From NCBI GenBank assembly GCA_017430535.1, contig JAFRMR010000020.1:20298-84297 (forward strand): a stretch of 64,000 bases of DNA. The letters are read 5' to 3'. Under the pieces are notes generated by a model. That model searched no databases. It was not told the DNA's origin and saw only the letters and a program-made list of their open reading frames with translations. Below, one piece after another: positions 45,942 through 54,734 of the stretch. The DNA comes from Clostridia bacterium. Lineage in GTDB: Bacteria; Bacillota; Clostridia; Oscillospirales; Acutalibacteraceae. Position 1 is the first letter of the stretch. Every line of letters starts with the position of its first letter. Made by a program: the position numbers and the translations under genes.

Positions 45942-47348
45942 ATGTCACTTTACCGTAAGCTTCTTGAAAACGAAAGCTCCGGTATGTTACCCCTGCATAT
46001 GCCCGGGCACAAAAGAAACGCCCTTTTCGGCGGCAAGCTCCCCCTGGGGCTGGATATAACCGAAATTGAGGGCTTTGACGACCTGCACTGCCCTGCGGGC
46101 ATACTTAAAGAACTTTGTGAAAAAATGGCGGCTCTGCGCAATGCGGAAACCGCCATTCCTTCTGTAGGGGGCTCAACAGCCGGCATACTTGCCTCGGTTA
46201 CGGCACTGACCGCACCCGGGGACAGGGTTGTGCTGTCCGCCGCCTGCCACAAATCCGTTTACCACGCCCTGCTGGTAAATGATTTGCGCCCTTATTACAT
46301 TTACCCCGAAACTGATGAAAAAAACGGTTTCCCGCTTTCTGTTTCCCCGGCCGCTGTTGAATCGGCCCTTGATGAAAGCGGAGCAAAGCTTGTGATAATA
46401 ACCTCCCCCACCTATGAGGGGGTAACAAGCGATATAAAAGCCATTGCCGAAGCCGCCCACAGGCACGGGGCAAAGCTGCTGACGGATGCCGCCCACGGTG
46501 CGCACCTCGGCTTCAGCCCGGCTTTTCCGCCATCTGCCATTTCTCAGGGCGCGGATGTTTCGGTGGAATCCCTGCACAAAACCCTGCCGGCTCTTACACA
46601 GTGCGCAGCGGTTTATCTTAATAAAGGCATTGACCCTGCGCCTTTCAGGCAGGCAATGGGTATATTTGAAACCTCGTCTCCTTCATATATCCTGCTCTCT
46701 TCAATGGATCAGTGCGCGGATATTCTTTCGGAAAAGAAGGCAGAACTATTCGGGACTTATGAAGAAAATCTTGCAGCTTTCAAAAAGAAAACAGCAGGCT
46801 TGAAGCGCCTTACCCTGCCGGGGTGTGCCTCGCCCGTCAGATCCTTCGGCTTTGACACCTGCAAAATAATTATATCAACAGCCGGCACGGATATTACGGG
46901 GCCCGCTCTTGCGGAAAAACTGAGGAAAGATTATAAAATTGAGCCGGAAATGGTGAGCCTTAACTATGTGCTCTGCCTTATGTCAATATGCGATACCGCT
47001 GAAAGCTTTGAGAGACTTGCCCTTGCTCTTACGGAAATTGACGGCACCCTCGGCCCGGGCGATACCCCGGCCGTAAGCTGTGTACCCGCCCCCTTCAGGT
47101 CTGTTATAAGCCCCCGCAAAGCTCTTTCAATGCCTTGTGAATATGTGCCCCTTGAGGAAGCGGCAGGCAGAATTTCACTGACATATATCTGGGCCTACCC
47201 GCCCGGTATTCCCATGATTATACCCGGGGCCGAAATATCCCCCGCCCTGACCGGCACCCTTGTTAAGCTCAGAGAAAACGGCATAAACATACTGCAGGAG
47301 GGCGAAAACGGCACAGACCGGCTGAAGGTTGCTGTGCGTGATGATTGA
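45942..47348 (+). CDS. Orn/Lys/Arg decarboxylase-type PLP enzyme
   Basis: 468-residue fold-type I PLP enzyme of the SpeA/YaaO-like short class. The N-terminal LPLHMPGHKRN, the PLP-anchoring TDAAHGAHLGF near 185 and the PLP lysine in SVESLHKTLPALTQCA near 215 are clear. It could decarboxylate arginine, lysine or ornithine to a polyamine; substrate not determined. AAGGAG before the ATG. The following promoter's -35 overlaps its stop codon. Confidence 0.9.
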   Translation: MSLYRKLLENESSGMLPLHMPGHKRNALFGGKLPLGLDITEIEGFDDLHCPAGILKELCEKMAALRNAETAIPSVGGSTAGILASVTALTAPGDRVVLSAACHKSVYHALLVNDLRPYYIYPETDEKNGFPLSVSPAAVESALDESGAKLVIITSPTYEGVTSDIKAIAEAAHRHGAKLLTDAAHGAHLGFSPAFPPSAISQGADVSVESLHKTLPALTQCAAVYLNKGIDPAPFRQAMGIFETSSPSYILLSSMDQCADILSEKKAELFGTYEENLAAFKKKTAGLKRLTLPGCASPVRSFGFDTCKIIISTAGTDITGPALAEKLRKDYKIEPEMVSLNYVLCLMSICDTAESFERLALALTEIDGTLGPGDTPAVSCVPAPFRSVISPRKALSMPCEYVPLEEAAGRISLTYIWAYPPGIPMIIPGAEISPALTGTLVKLRENGINILQEGENGTDRLKVAVRDD

Positions 47349-47373
47349 CATTATTATTTAACTGTGATAAAAT
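47345..47373 (+). promoter_or_regulatory. Promoter of the SCIFF locus
   Basis: TTGACA (47345-47350, overlapping the upstream stop codon), 17-bp spacer, TAAAAT (47368-47373) with an upstream TGA, an extended -10. Confidence 0.75.
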
Positions 47374-47412
47374 TGATTAAAATAAAAAGGTTAATTCTTA
47401 AGGAGAAAAGAT

Positions 47413-47568
47413 ATGAAAGAGACAAAGAGAATTAAGACCATAGAGACCCGCAACCTGAGCAAGAGCGCCGTTAAAGGCGGCTGCGGCGAATGCCAGACCT
47501 CCTGCCAGTCCGCCTGCAAAACTTCCTGCGGCGTAGCAAACCAGAAGTGCGAAAATAAAAACAAGTAA
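47413..47568 (+). CDS. scfA: SCIFF ranthipeptide precursor (six Cys in forty-five)
   Basis: A 51-residue peptide, MKETKRIKTIETRNLS then KSAVKGGCGECQTSCQS, then ACKTSCGVANQKCENKNK. The six cysteines (24, 27, 31, 35, 39, 46) with the GGCGECQTSCQSACKTSC core are the signature of SCIFF, a peptide found in nearly all Clostridia and modified by its partner radical SAM enzyme with thioether bridges. AAGGAG lies 8 bp before the ATG. A terminator separates it from the maturase gene, which would give precursor in excess. Its biological role is unknown. Confidence 0.95.
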   Translation: MKETKRIKTIETRNLSKSAVKGGCGECQTSCQSACKTSCGVANQKCENKNK

Positions 47569-47583
47569 TTCCTGCGGGAAACT

Positions 47584-47620
47584 CCCGTCAGCCGTTTTCC
47601 TGCGGCGGACGGGTTTTGTT
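47584..47620 (+). terminator. Terminator/attenuator between SCIFF precursor and maturase
   Basis: CCCGTC-A-GCCG / CGGC-G-GACGGG, about 10 bp with symmetric A/G bulge (47584-47613), followed by TTTTGTTGTTT. Confidence 0.85.
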
Positions 47621-47647
47621 GTTTATAATACTCTTACGGAGAATAAT

Positions 47648-49036
47648 ATGGTACATCAGTATAAACTGAACGGTTATAATATTGTGATTGACACCGCTTC
47701 CGGCTCGGTGCACTGCGTGGATGACGCCGCCTATGACGCCATAGACCTGTATGAAACCGAAACACCGGAAAAGATAACCGAAACTCTCATAAATAAATAC
47801 GGCCAAAGCGAAAGCTTTACGGCGGATGATGCCGCCGCCCTGCTGGATGATATAAAAACCCTTAAGGATGATGGGAAGCTTTTTTCAAAGGATCCTTTTG
47901 CGTCCCTTGCCTCCGGCATAAAAAACCGCTCCAAGGATATAAAGGCGCTGTGCCTTCATGTATCTCACGCCTGCAACCTTAACTGCGAATACTGCTTTGC
48001 CGCCCAGGGCAAATATCACGGCCAAAGCGCGCTTATGAGCTTTGAGGTTGGCAAACGGGCCCTTGATTTTCTTATTGAAAACTCCGGCACAAGGCACAAC
48101 CTTGAGGTGGACTTTTTCGGCGGCGAGCCCCTTATGAACTTTCAGGTGGTCAAGGATTTAACCGCCTACGCCCGCTCTGTTGAAAAAGAAAAAGGCAAAA
48201 ACTTCCGTTTCACCCTTACCACCAACGGTATGCTTATTGACGATGATGTGATAGATTTCTGCAACAGGGAATGCCACAATGTGGTGCTTTCCCTTGACGG
48301 CAGAAAAGAAATACACGATGCAAAAAGGCCCACACCCTCCGGGGGCAGTTCCTATGATGTTATACTGCCAAAGTTCCGAAAACTGGTTGAGGCGAGGCAG
48401 GGCAAGGGCTACTATATGAGGGGCACCTTTACCCACGCCAACACGGATTTCACAAAGGATATTTTCCACATGGCAGACCTGGGCTTTACGGAGCTTTCAA
48501 TGGAGCCCGTGGTGTGCAAGCCCTCGGAGCCCTACGCGCTGACGGATGAAGACCTGCCCGTACTCAAAGAACAGTATGAAATTCTTGCAAAAGAGATGAT
48601 ACGCCGCAGGGATGAGGGCAGAGGCTTCACATTTTACCACTACATGATTGACCTTAAATCCGGCCCCTGCATATATAAGCGCATATCCGGCTGCGGCTCC
48701 GGCACGGAATATATGGCGGTTACCCCCACGGGTGACCTTTACCCCTGCCACCAGTTTGTGGGTGACACCAAATACCTTATGGGCAATGTTTTTACAGGCA
48801 TCACCAACGAAAAGGTGCGGGATGAATTCGCCGGCTGCAACGCCTACTCAAGGCAGGAGTGCAGAAATTGCTGGGCTCAGCTCTACTGCTCCGGCGGATG
48901 CGCCGCCAACGCATACCACGCAACCGGCAGCGTAAGTGGTATTTACGAATACGGCTGCGAGCTTTTCCGCAAGCGTATGGAATGCGCAATAATGATGGAA
49001 GTTGACAAATCAATAAAAGAAAGCGAAGGAGAATAA
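47648..49036 (+). CDS. scfB: SCIFF radical SAM/SPASM maturase
   Basis: 462 residues. An N-terminal peptide-binding (RRE-like) region (about 1-90) precedes the radical SAM core with CNLNCEYC (4Fe-4S/SAM) near residue 104 and GGEP near 160. The C-terminal SPASM region supplies auxiliary-cluster cysteines: SGPCIYKRISGCGSG, YPCHQFVG, CRNCWAQLYCSGGC. It installs thioether crosslinks on the SCIFF peptide. CGGAG precedes the ATG. The Hrb-like gene follows by 2 bp and may share the transcript. Confidence 0.95.
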   Translation: MVHQYKLNGYNIVIDTASGSVHCVDDAAYDAIDLYETETPEKITETLINKYGQSESFTADDAAALLDDIKTLKDDGKLFSKDPFASLASGIKNRSKDIKALCLHVSHACNLNCEYCFAAQGKYHGQSALMSFEVGKRALDFLIENSGTRHNLEVDFFGGEPLMNFQVVKDLTAYARSVEKEKGKNFRFTLTTNGMLIDDDVIDFCNRECHNVVLSLDGRKEIHDAKRPTPSGGSSYDVILPKFRKLVEARQGKGYYMRGTFTHANTDFTKDIFHMADLGFTELSMEPVVCKPSEPYALTDEDLPVLKEQYEILAKEMIRRRDEGRGFTFYHYMIDLKSGPCIYKRISGCGSGTEYMAVTPTGDLYPCHQFVGDTKYLMGNVFTGITNEKVRDEFAGCNAYSRQECRNCWAQLYCSGGCAANAYHATGSVSGIYEYGCELFRKRMECAIMMEVDKSIKESEGE

Positions 49037-49038
49037 AG

Positions 49039-49656
49039 ATGGATAACAAGGCACTTTTCAAGCTCCCCTACGGAGTATTCCTGCTGGCAACAAAGGCCGA
49101 CGGAAAGGCCAACGCCTGCATCACAAACACCTGCATTCAGGTTGCTTCAAACCCCGTCAGGATTGCAATTTCCTCAATCAGCACAAACTACACCTGCGAG
49201 CTTCTGAGAAAGTCCGGCAAGTTCACCATAAGCCTTCTTGACACAAACTGCAGCTTTGATACTATCAAATATTTCGGTATGCAGAGCGGCAGGGATGTGG
49301 ATAAGCTTGCGGATATCCCCTTGCCAGAGGATGAAAACGGCATACCCTATATGGGCTGGAACGCCTGCTGCGTGCTTAGCGCAGAGGTGGTTGACTCAAT
49401 TGACCTGGGCAGCCATTTTCTTTTCATCGCCGAGGTTAAGGATGCAAAGATACTCGGCGACGGCGAACCCATGACCTATACATACTATCAGGAAAATGTA
49501 AAACCCAAGCCCGCCGTTCCCGCTGCAGAAAAGAAAATAACCGGCTGGCGCTGCAAGATATGCGGCCATATTTACAAGGGCGAAACCCTCCCGGCAGACT
49601 ATATCTGCCCCCTGTGCGGCCACGGCGCCGATGACTTTGAACCTGTTTATGATTAA
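49039..49656 (+). CDS. Flavin reductase-rubredoxin fusion (Hrb-like)
   Basis: 205 residues. Residues 1-155 form a flavin reductase-like FMN-binding domain (start LFKLPYGVFLLATKADGK); residues 165-205 are a rubredoxin with WRCKICGHIYKG and YICPLCGHGADDFEP. This matches high-molecular-weight rubredoxin, which passes electrons from NAD(P)H to flavodiiron proteins for O2 or NO removal in anaerobes. No flavodiiron gene is in the window. It starts 2 bp after scfB, with GGAG, suggesting co-transcription; a redox link to the SCIFF maturase is speculative. Confidence 0.9.
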   Translation: MDNKALFKLPYGVFLLATKADGKANACITNTCIQVASNPVRIAISSISTNYTCELLRKSGKFTISLLDTNCSFDTIKYFGMQSGRDVDKLADIPLPEDENGIPYMGWNACCVLSAEVVDSIDLGSHFLFIAEVKDAKILGDGEPMTYTYYQENVKPKPAVPAAEKKITGWRCKICGHIYKGETLPADYICPLCGHGADDFEPVYD

Positions 49657-49680
49657 TAATACTGTACTGGAGTCCTTTTA

Positions 49681-50727
49681 ATGAATCTTTTAGCGCAAAA
49701 AATCCTTTCGCTTCTGCTGTCACTGATTATGGTACCCTCTGTTTTTTCGGTTTCAGACAAACCCCTTATCGGCCCGAAAAAATTTGATGTGACCGTTGAT
49801 GCAAAAACCACCGAACTCTGCGAAATTGTCAGGGAAAACTCTTACCTTGATATAGTAAATACGGTAACAAACCTCAAGGATGTATCTGCTCCGGTAAAAC
49901 TGCTGAACAAAGCCCTTCCTTTTGACTGCAGTGCTTTTTCTGAGATAATGTATAAACTGCGGGACAAATGCTACGAAGATGATAAAATTACACTGGGCAA
50001 AGCATTTTATCTTATCGGCGCATATTTCAGGGGCTTTGAAAGCTGTGATATAAAGCTTTCGCCCTGCGGCGACGGAACTTACGAATTCCTGATGTATGTC
50101 ACTTACAGCGACGGCGAAACGGATGTGCTGCACTCAGGCGCATATTATAACCCGGAAACAGGCCTTTTTTACGGCAAAGACGAAAAAGGAATGTTTGATA
50201 TCGGCTATAATTTTGATATAAACGATATGGTTATCTATGCCACGCTTAACTGCTGGATGCGGGATTTCGGGTTCTGCTTTGAATATGATATTTTAAGCTA
50301 TATTACACCGCTCTATTATTACCACACACGCCGCTTTAAGTTTTACTATGAGGGCAAAGAGTGGATGATTCAGGCATGGAAGGGTATGTATGTAGCCGCA
50401 AATGGCGCGGAAATAGGCGTATATAACCGCCTGCCCTCCCCCGGCACATTTTATAACTGCGTTTCGGATGAAGATATGCTGAATATGAGCTTCTCCCTTT
50501 ATCACGGCGATGAGCTGCTCTTTACCCGTGAAAAGCAGAAAAGCTGGTGGACAAACGGATTTCAGCTTTCAAAGGAGCTTTACTCCGCAAATGAACTCAC
50601 CCTGAAATTCACCATAGAAATGAAGGATAAAAAAATGCTTAAGGCCTTCTGCAAAGCGGTGGACCTCAACCTGCACAGAGATGTTACTTATAAGGCTGAC
50701 GGTCTCACGGTTTCGCTGGAATGGTAA
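49681..50727 (+). CDS. Secreted DUF4474-like protein
   Basis: 348 residues with a signal peptide (residues 1-24, LLSLIMVPSVFS). The core RRFKFYYEGKEWMIQAWKG near residue 218 followed by NGAEIGVYNR fits the DUF4474 family, of unknown function, common in Clostridia. Residues 25-200 have no recognised domain. It lies 24 bp after the Hrb-like gene with only a weak ribosome site (CTGGAG), and ends before a strong terminator. Confidence 0.8.
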   Translation: MNLLAQKILSLLLSLIMVPSVFSVSDKPLIGPKKFDVTVDAKTTELCEIVRENSYLDIVNTVTNLKDVSAPVKLLNKALPFDCSAFSEIMYKLRDKCYEDDKITLGKAFYLIGAYFRGFESCDIKLSPCGDGTYEFLMYVTYSDGETDVLHSGAYYNPETGLFYGKDEKGMFDIGYNFDINDMVIYATLNCWMRDFGFCFEYDILSYITPLYYYHTRRFKFYYEGKEWMIQAWKGMYVAANGAEIGVYNRLPSPGTFYNCVSDEDMLNMSFSLYHGDELLFTREKQKSWWTNGFQLSKELYSANELTLKFTIEMKDKKMLKAFCKAVDLNLHRDVTYKADGLTVSLEW

Positions 50728-50749
50728 TTGAATTATAGATATATAAGCA

Positions 50750-50786
50750 AAGCCCGCAGGTTACAAGAACCTGCGGGCTTTTTAAT
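50750..50786 (+). terminator. Intrinsic terminator, probably bidirectional
   Basis: A 13-bp perfect stem AAGCCCGCAGGTT (50750-50762) / AACCTGCGGGCTT (50768-50780), then TTTTAATTC. It lies between convergent genes. Confidence 0.9.
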
Positions 50787-50838
50787 TCATATTAACTCAG
50801 CTGTTTATTTTTCGCTCAAATACTTATGCTATTTATAA

Positions 50839-51729
50839 TTATTTTTCGGCGAGAGTTGTGGCGGTAGCCGGATCTGTCCAATCCAGTGAATACCTGACAT
50901 TGCTTCTGTAATTGAATATTACCGGCAGGGTGCCTATGCTCTCAAGGTTGCCTTTGCCTGTAACGGTGGTTTTTACATCCGCCGTTTTTTCATACTCAAT
51001 GGCGGTTATCTCGTCGGTTTCAACATCCGCGGTGATTATAATTCGGCAGTCTTTATAGGTAAGCTCCGGTTTTTCAACGCTCATATAGCCGTTGGCCTTT
51101 TCGAATTCCTTCAATATCTCATCAAGGTTTTCCATATCGTAGGCCTTCTCAATAACCTGAGGCTGAGCGGGGCTTTTGAGGGTGAGGGTTATAACGCGGC
51201 GGGTGCCGTCTTCGGCGCAGGTGGCGCTTTCAATATCATCAAGGGTAAGCCTGCTTACATAGTTTTCGCCTTTGACGGGAAGAAACTCCTGAAGGCTGTC
51301 GCCGTATTCTATTGAATCGCCGCTTGTGTTGAGCATGTAGCTGTCAAGGGTGGTGATTGCGGCGTTTACATAGCTGTTTTCGCTGATGGGGATTGCATCA
51401 CCGTTTTCATCCACAGCCTTACCTATGCTCTTGCTGCGGCTCATGGAAACAGCGGCTTTGCCCTGCTTTATCTCATTGATGTGGAGATTGAAATACTCAA
51501 ATATTGTTTTGGTATTGGCCGCAAGAGCTTCAGGTGAATACTGGGTATCGGTTACAATGCGGCTCTCTTCGTCATAGGATGAGGTTATATCCGTAGGCAG
51601 AGGAGTTCTGACATTGATTTTTGAAGTGGTTTCCTCTTCATTGCCGCCGGTTAAGCTACAGGCGGAGAAAGAGAACAGAAGAGCAAAAACAACCAGAATG
51701 CTTACGGGAGCAAGGAACTTTCTTTTCAT
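50839..51729 (-). CDS. Lipoprotein of unknown function, paralogue of the one at 33730-34647
   Basis: 296 residues. Lipobox SFSAC gives a lipidated Cys at residue 25. A short Glu/Thr linker leads to a domain (about 70-290) with FEYFNLHINEIKQGKAAV, FLPVKGENYVSRLTLDDI followed by ESATC, then beta strands ending YSLDW, matching the order and wording of the 33730 lipoprotein. Family not named to my knowledge. The Thr-rich linker is shorter and codon use is more ordinary than in the paralogue. It lies 26 bp after the M28 peptidase gene on the same strand. Confidence 0.8.
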   Translation of the reverse strand: MKRKFLAPVSILVVFALLFSFSACSLTGGNEEETTSKINVRTPLPTDITSSYDEESRIVTDTQYSPEALAANTKTIFEYFNLHINEIKQGKAAVSMSRSKSIGKAVDENGDAIPISENSYVNAAITTLDSYMLNTSGDSIEYGDSLQEFLPVKGENYVSRLTLDDIESATCAEDGTRRVITLTLKSPAQPQVIEKAYDMENLDEILKEFEKANGYMSVEKPELTYKDCRIIITADVETDEITAIEYEKTADVKTTVTGKGNLESIGTLPVIFNYRSNVRYSLDWTDPATATTLAEK

Positions 51730-51755
51730 AATAATTTTCCTTTCTCGGTTATATT

Positions 51756-53048
51756 TTACAGGTCAAGGCCTTTTTCGTCATAAAGGAAAGCTGTTTCAAG
51801 GCAGATGCCCACGCCGGCTTCAATGGTTTTAAGGTCCATATTATCGGCAGTATCAAGCCTTGTGTGGTAGTAGCGGGCGGGAGCGGGATCCATAGCGGCA
51901 AAGCAGGTGGCTTTTATTCCGCCCTGAGTAATTGCGGCGGCATCGGATGAGCCGAAGAACACGGTGGCATAGGGGATATCGTAGCCCGCAAGCTCCGCGC
52001 CTTTTTTTAGCAGAAGGGAAACCTCAGGATTATTCTTTACAGTGCCGGTCATATCTTTATTGTAAACGCTCATAAACTCGTAATCTCTTACGGTATCAAG
52101 GCCCACAAATACGGTTTCAATGCCTTTTTCAGCATCGGCCTTAATCTCTGCCCCGTGGGCTTTGGCAAAGGCCTTTGCGCCCCTGAGGCCTGCTTCTTCG
52201 GAACCGGTGAGGATTACCATAACCTCGGTGTTTTCAAAGCGGAAATCGTGGTCTGCCATATATCTGGGCACTGCCATTGAGCAAAGGCAGCCCGTAAGGT
52301 TATCATTGGCGCCCTCAACAGGCCTCTTGGGGTTGTAGAAAAACAGGCACCAGAGAAAGAAAGGAACAAAGCACAGGGCGATTATTCCGATAATGCCCAT
52401 AAGCTTATCCCCGTAAAGCTGAGCGCCGCCCAGAGCTTTAACAAGGCCGAATACGGAGAAAGCGGTAACAACTACCAGGCCGCCGAGGCCCATAATGATT
52501 GAGAAAAGTAGCAGCTTGGGGCCGCCCATATAGGTAAATCTCCATTCGGGGGCGGAATCGGAATGGCCGGAGAAGATAATTCTTCTCTTGACCTCGCCCG
52601 AGGGCTTCCTTACGGCAATAACATTGTGGCTTTCTTTTTTGGGAAGAAACACATCAAGGGCTTCTTTATAGAAAAGGAATTCAAGCACAACAAATATTAC
52701 TGCAATTATATTCAGCGCCGCAGCGGCGGCAGTAAAAATCATACCCTGGCCTTCAAAGAAATTCCAGCGGGTAAGGAAAAGCAGAGCGGCAGAGGCAACC
52801 CCGCAGAAAACCGCCAACTGAACCCAGCCCATAAACGCCACAGGGGCAAGTCTGAAGGATTCGGTTTTAACCTCATCACAGGAGGTTTCAAGATCCCGGG
52901 CCATCCACTGCTGGGCCTCAAGCTCTTTATCGGAGCCGGAAGGTCTGGGGCCTACCTCTTTGCAAAGCTTTTTAATATTCCGTGCAACATAGTTCGCATA
53001 CATTCTGCGGTCCGAAACATAGTTTTTGGAACAAACATCAGGTCTCAT
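51756..53048 (-). CDS. Membrane-embedded M28 family peptidase
   Basis: 430-residue zinc aminopeptidase family member. Metal ligands and catalytic residues: SGHSDSAPEW (His near 166), GANDNLTGC (Asp near 259), GSEEAGLRG (Glu pair near 288), GLDTV and the final YYHTRLDTADN (His near 397). Two pairs of membrane helices (about 73-125 and 180-240) are inserted before and inside the catalytic domain, the second between the first His and the Asp ligand. It probably cleaves peptides at the membrane. Part of a minus-strand run from prfB to the lipoprotein. Confidence 0.87.
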   Translation of the reverse strand: MRPDVCSKNYVSDRRMYANYVARNIKKLCKEVGPRPSGSDKELEAQQWMARDLETSCDEVKTESFRLAPVAFMGWVQLAVFCGVASAALLFLTRWNFFEGQGMIFTAAAAALNIIAVIFVVLEFLFYKEALDVFLPKKESHNVIAVRKPSGEVKRRIIFSGHSDSAPEWRFTYMGGPKLLLFSIIMGLGGLVVVTAFSVFGLVKALGGAQLYGDKLMGIIGIIALCFVPFFLWCLFFYNPKRPVEGANDNLTGCLCSMAVPRYMADHDFRFENTEVMVILTGSEEAGLRGAKAFAKAHGAEIKADAEKGIETVFVGLDTVRDYEFMSVYNKDMTGTVKNNPEVSLLLKKGAELAGYDIPYATVFFGSSDAAAITQGGIKATCFAAMDPAPARYYHTRLDTADNMDLKTIEAGVGICLETAFLYDEKGLDL

Positions 53049-53064
53049 TTATTCTCTCCTTCCC

Positions 53065-54147
53065 TTATTTAACGCCCAGGTATTCTTCAAGGCAGAGCCC
53101 GGATGCGTTTATTTTTTTTGCGTTTTCAACGCCCACATATCTCCAGTGCCAGGGCTCGTAAATAATTTCGGTAATATCTTGCTTATCCTTTGGGTACCTT
53201 AGGATAAAGCCGAACCTTTCCGCATTTTTCATAAGCCATCTGAACTCTTTTGTATTTTCAAAACTCTGCTCAAGGGAGCATATATCCATTGCAAGGCCGG
53301 CATTGTGCTCGCTGGTGCCCGGAGGCAGAATTATCTTTGCCGCCATACGGGTGGCCTCGGCTCTGCCGTAACCCTGGTTTTCATATTTTGCAATCTTATT
53401 TTCAAAATTGGTTTTCTGAAGGGAGTAGGAGCGGTAGCCCGATACGGTATCAAGGATTATGCCGTCCGCCTTTGCGGCCTTATACATTTCGTTATAGTGG
53501 GGGGCAACTCTGTAATCCAGCTTTTTGCTGTCCGTATCCCCTTCAACGGAATAGGCAAGCTTGGGCACATAATCCTCGGGCAGGATATAATCCCTGTTTA
53601 CGAGAATCAAAGTCCAGTCCGCCACATCCATATTTGCATACTGAGGGTTAAACCCGGCGTAAGAATATTCGTAATCTGCCTTTTTGCCCGAGGAGGCGGC
53701 AGCAGATGTCTGCGCTTTTGAAGGAGAGGATGTAGTGGTGGTTTTATTCTCTGCCCGGCCGGCAGTTGCCGAGGGTTTTGCAGCGGTGGTTTTTTCCGTA
53801 ATATCCTTTACCTGGCTTGTCACCTTTTCGGTAACGGTCTGTGAGGCGGTAACAATATTGCGTATTGTGGAGAAAACGGATTTTTCCGTTTCCTTCTCCG
53901 CTGTGGAGGAAGCCCCGTCGGTTACGGTTTCGGGATTCTCTGTTTCAGCAGGATCCGGATTGAAGGATCTAACTTTGAAGGTCTCGCTTTCTGTTTCATC
54001 CGTCAAAACCGATGATTCCGCCGACAGATCCCCGGCGGCGTTTTTCAATTCAACGCTCTTTTTCTCATAAACGGTCTTTATTGCAACAATACCGGCAACA
54101 GCAATAATCAGAGCGGCTGCCGCTGCAATAATTGTATTCATCTTCAT
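53065..54147 (-). CDS. VanY-type D-alanyl-D-alanine carboxypeptidase
   Basis: 360 residues. An N-terminal membrane helix (about 5-23), a Ser/Thr/Glu-rich linker to about 160, then the M15 peptidase domain with DTVSGYRSYSLQ near 238, zinc motif GTSEHNAGLAMDI near 285 and the catalytic EPWHWRYVG near 335. It trims D-Ala from peptidoglycan stems outside the membrane. The window shows no other van genes, so this is cell-wall housekeeping rather than glycopeptide resistance. Confidence 0.92.
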   Translation of the reverse strand: MKMNTIIAAAAALIIAVAGIVAIKTVYEKKSVELKNAAGDLSAESSVLTDETESETFKVRSFNPDPAETENPETVTDGASSTAEKETEKSVFSTIRNIVTASQTVTEKVTSQVKDITEKTTAAKPSATAGRAENKTTTTSSPSKAQTSAAASSGKKADYEYSYAGFNPQYANMDVADWTLILVNRDYILPEDYVPKLAYSVEGDTDSKKLDYRVAPHYNEMYKAAKADGIILDTVSGYRSYSLQKTNFENKIAKYENQGYGRAEATRMAAKIILPPGTSEHNAGLAMDICSLEQSFENTKEFRWLMKNAERFGFILRYPKDKQDITEIIYEPWHWRYVGVENAKKINASGLCLEEYLGVK

Positions 54148-54152
54148 AAATC

Positions 54153-54734
54153 TTACCTCTTTTCCTGCCCGGCGCCTTCAACTATATCTTTGCCGGAAAG
54201 CACCACAAAAACAGTTTTGAAAAGTATCTTTATGTCATTGAAAAAGCTCATATTCTCTATATACTGCAGGTCATATTCGGTTTTCTGCACCATATCGAGG
54301 TTATCCCTGCCGTTTATCTGGGCAAGGCCCGTCATACCCGGCCTTACGGCGTAAACGCCTTTTTTGTTGCGCAACTGTCTTATCTCCTCTTCTTCGGGGA
54401 TAAGAGGCCTTGGGCCCACAAAGCTCATATCGCCTTTAAGGATATTGAAAAGCTGAGGCAGCTCATCCAGGCTGGTTTTGCGGAAGAAACGGCCGCTTCT
54501 TGTAATGAATTCATCGGAGTTTTTCAGCTGGGCGGTGGCAACATTGCCGGTGTTGTTTTTCATGGTGCGGAACTTGTAAATGCTGAAAACTTCGTTATTC
54601 CTGCCTACTCTCTGCTGCCTGAAAAGAACGGGCTTGCCGTCATCAATAAGAATAATCAGGCTCAGAAGAGCAAACAGGGGCAGAAGAATTATTACTGCAA
54701 TAAGGCTGCAGGTAAAATCAAAAGCTCTTTTCAT
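54153..54734 (-). CDS. Undecaprenyl-phosphate sugar transferase
   Basis: 193-residue bacterial sugar transferase (PF02397 type). One N-terminal membrane hairpin (about 8-31), VLFRQQRVGRNNEVFSIYKFRTM near 35, TSLDELPQLFNILKGDMSFVGPRP near 87 and RPGMTGLAQING near 131. It loads the first sugar phosphate onto undecaprenyl phosphate for surface polysaccharide or glycoprotein glycans. Family core only, without the extra N-terminal helices of WbaP. Next to cell-wall VanY and 1 bp from a cyclase-like gene. Confidence 0.92.
   Translation of the reverse strand: MKRAFDFTCSLIAVIILLPLFALLSLIILIDDGKPVLFRQQRVGRNNEVFSIYKFRTMKNNTGNVATAQLKNSDEFITRSGRFFRKTSLDELPQLFNILKGDMSFVGPRPLIPEEEEIRQLRNKKGVYAVRPGMTGLAQINGRDNLDMVQKTEYDLQYIENMSFFNDIKILFKTVFVVLSGKDIVEGAGQEKR

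Noticed and set aside
53065-54147. Vancomycin-resistance gene
   Set aside because: VanY-type domains are common cell-wall enzymes; no vanHAX, vanR or vanS genes are present.
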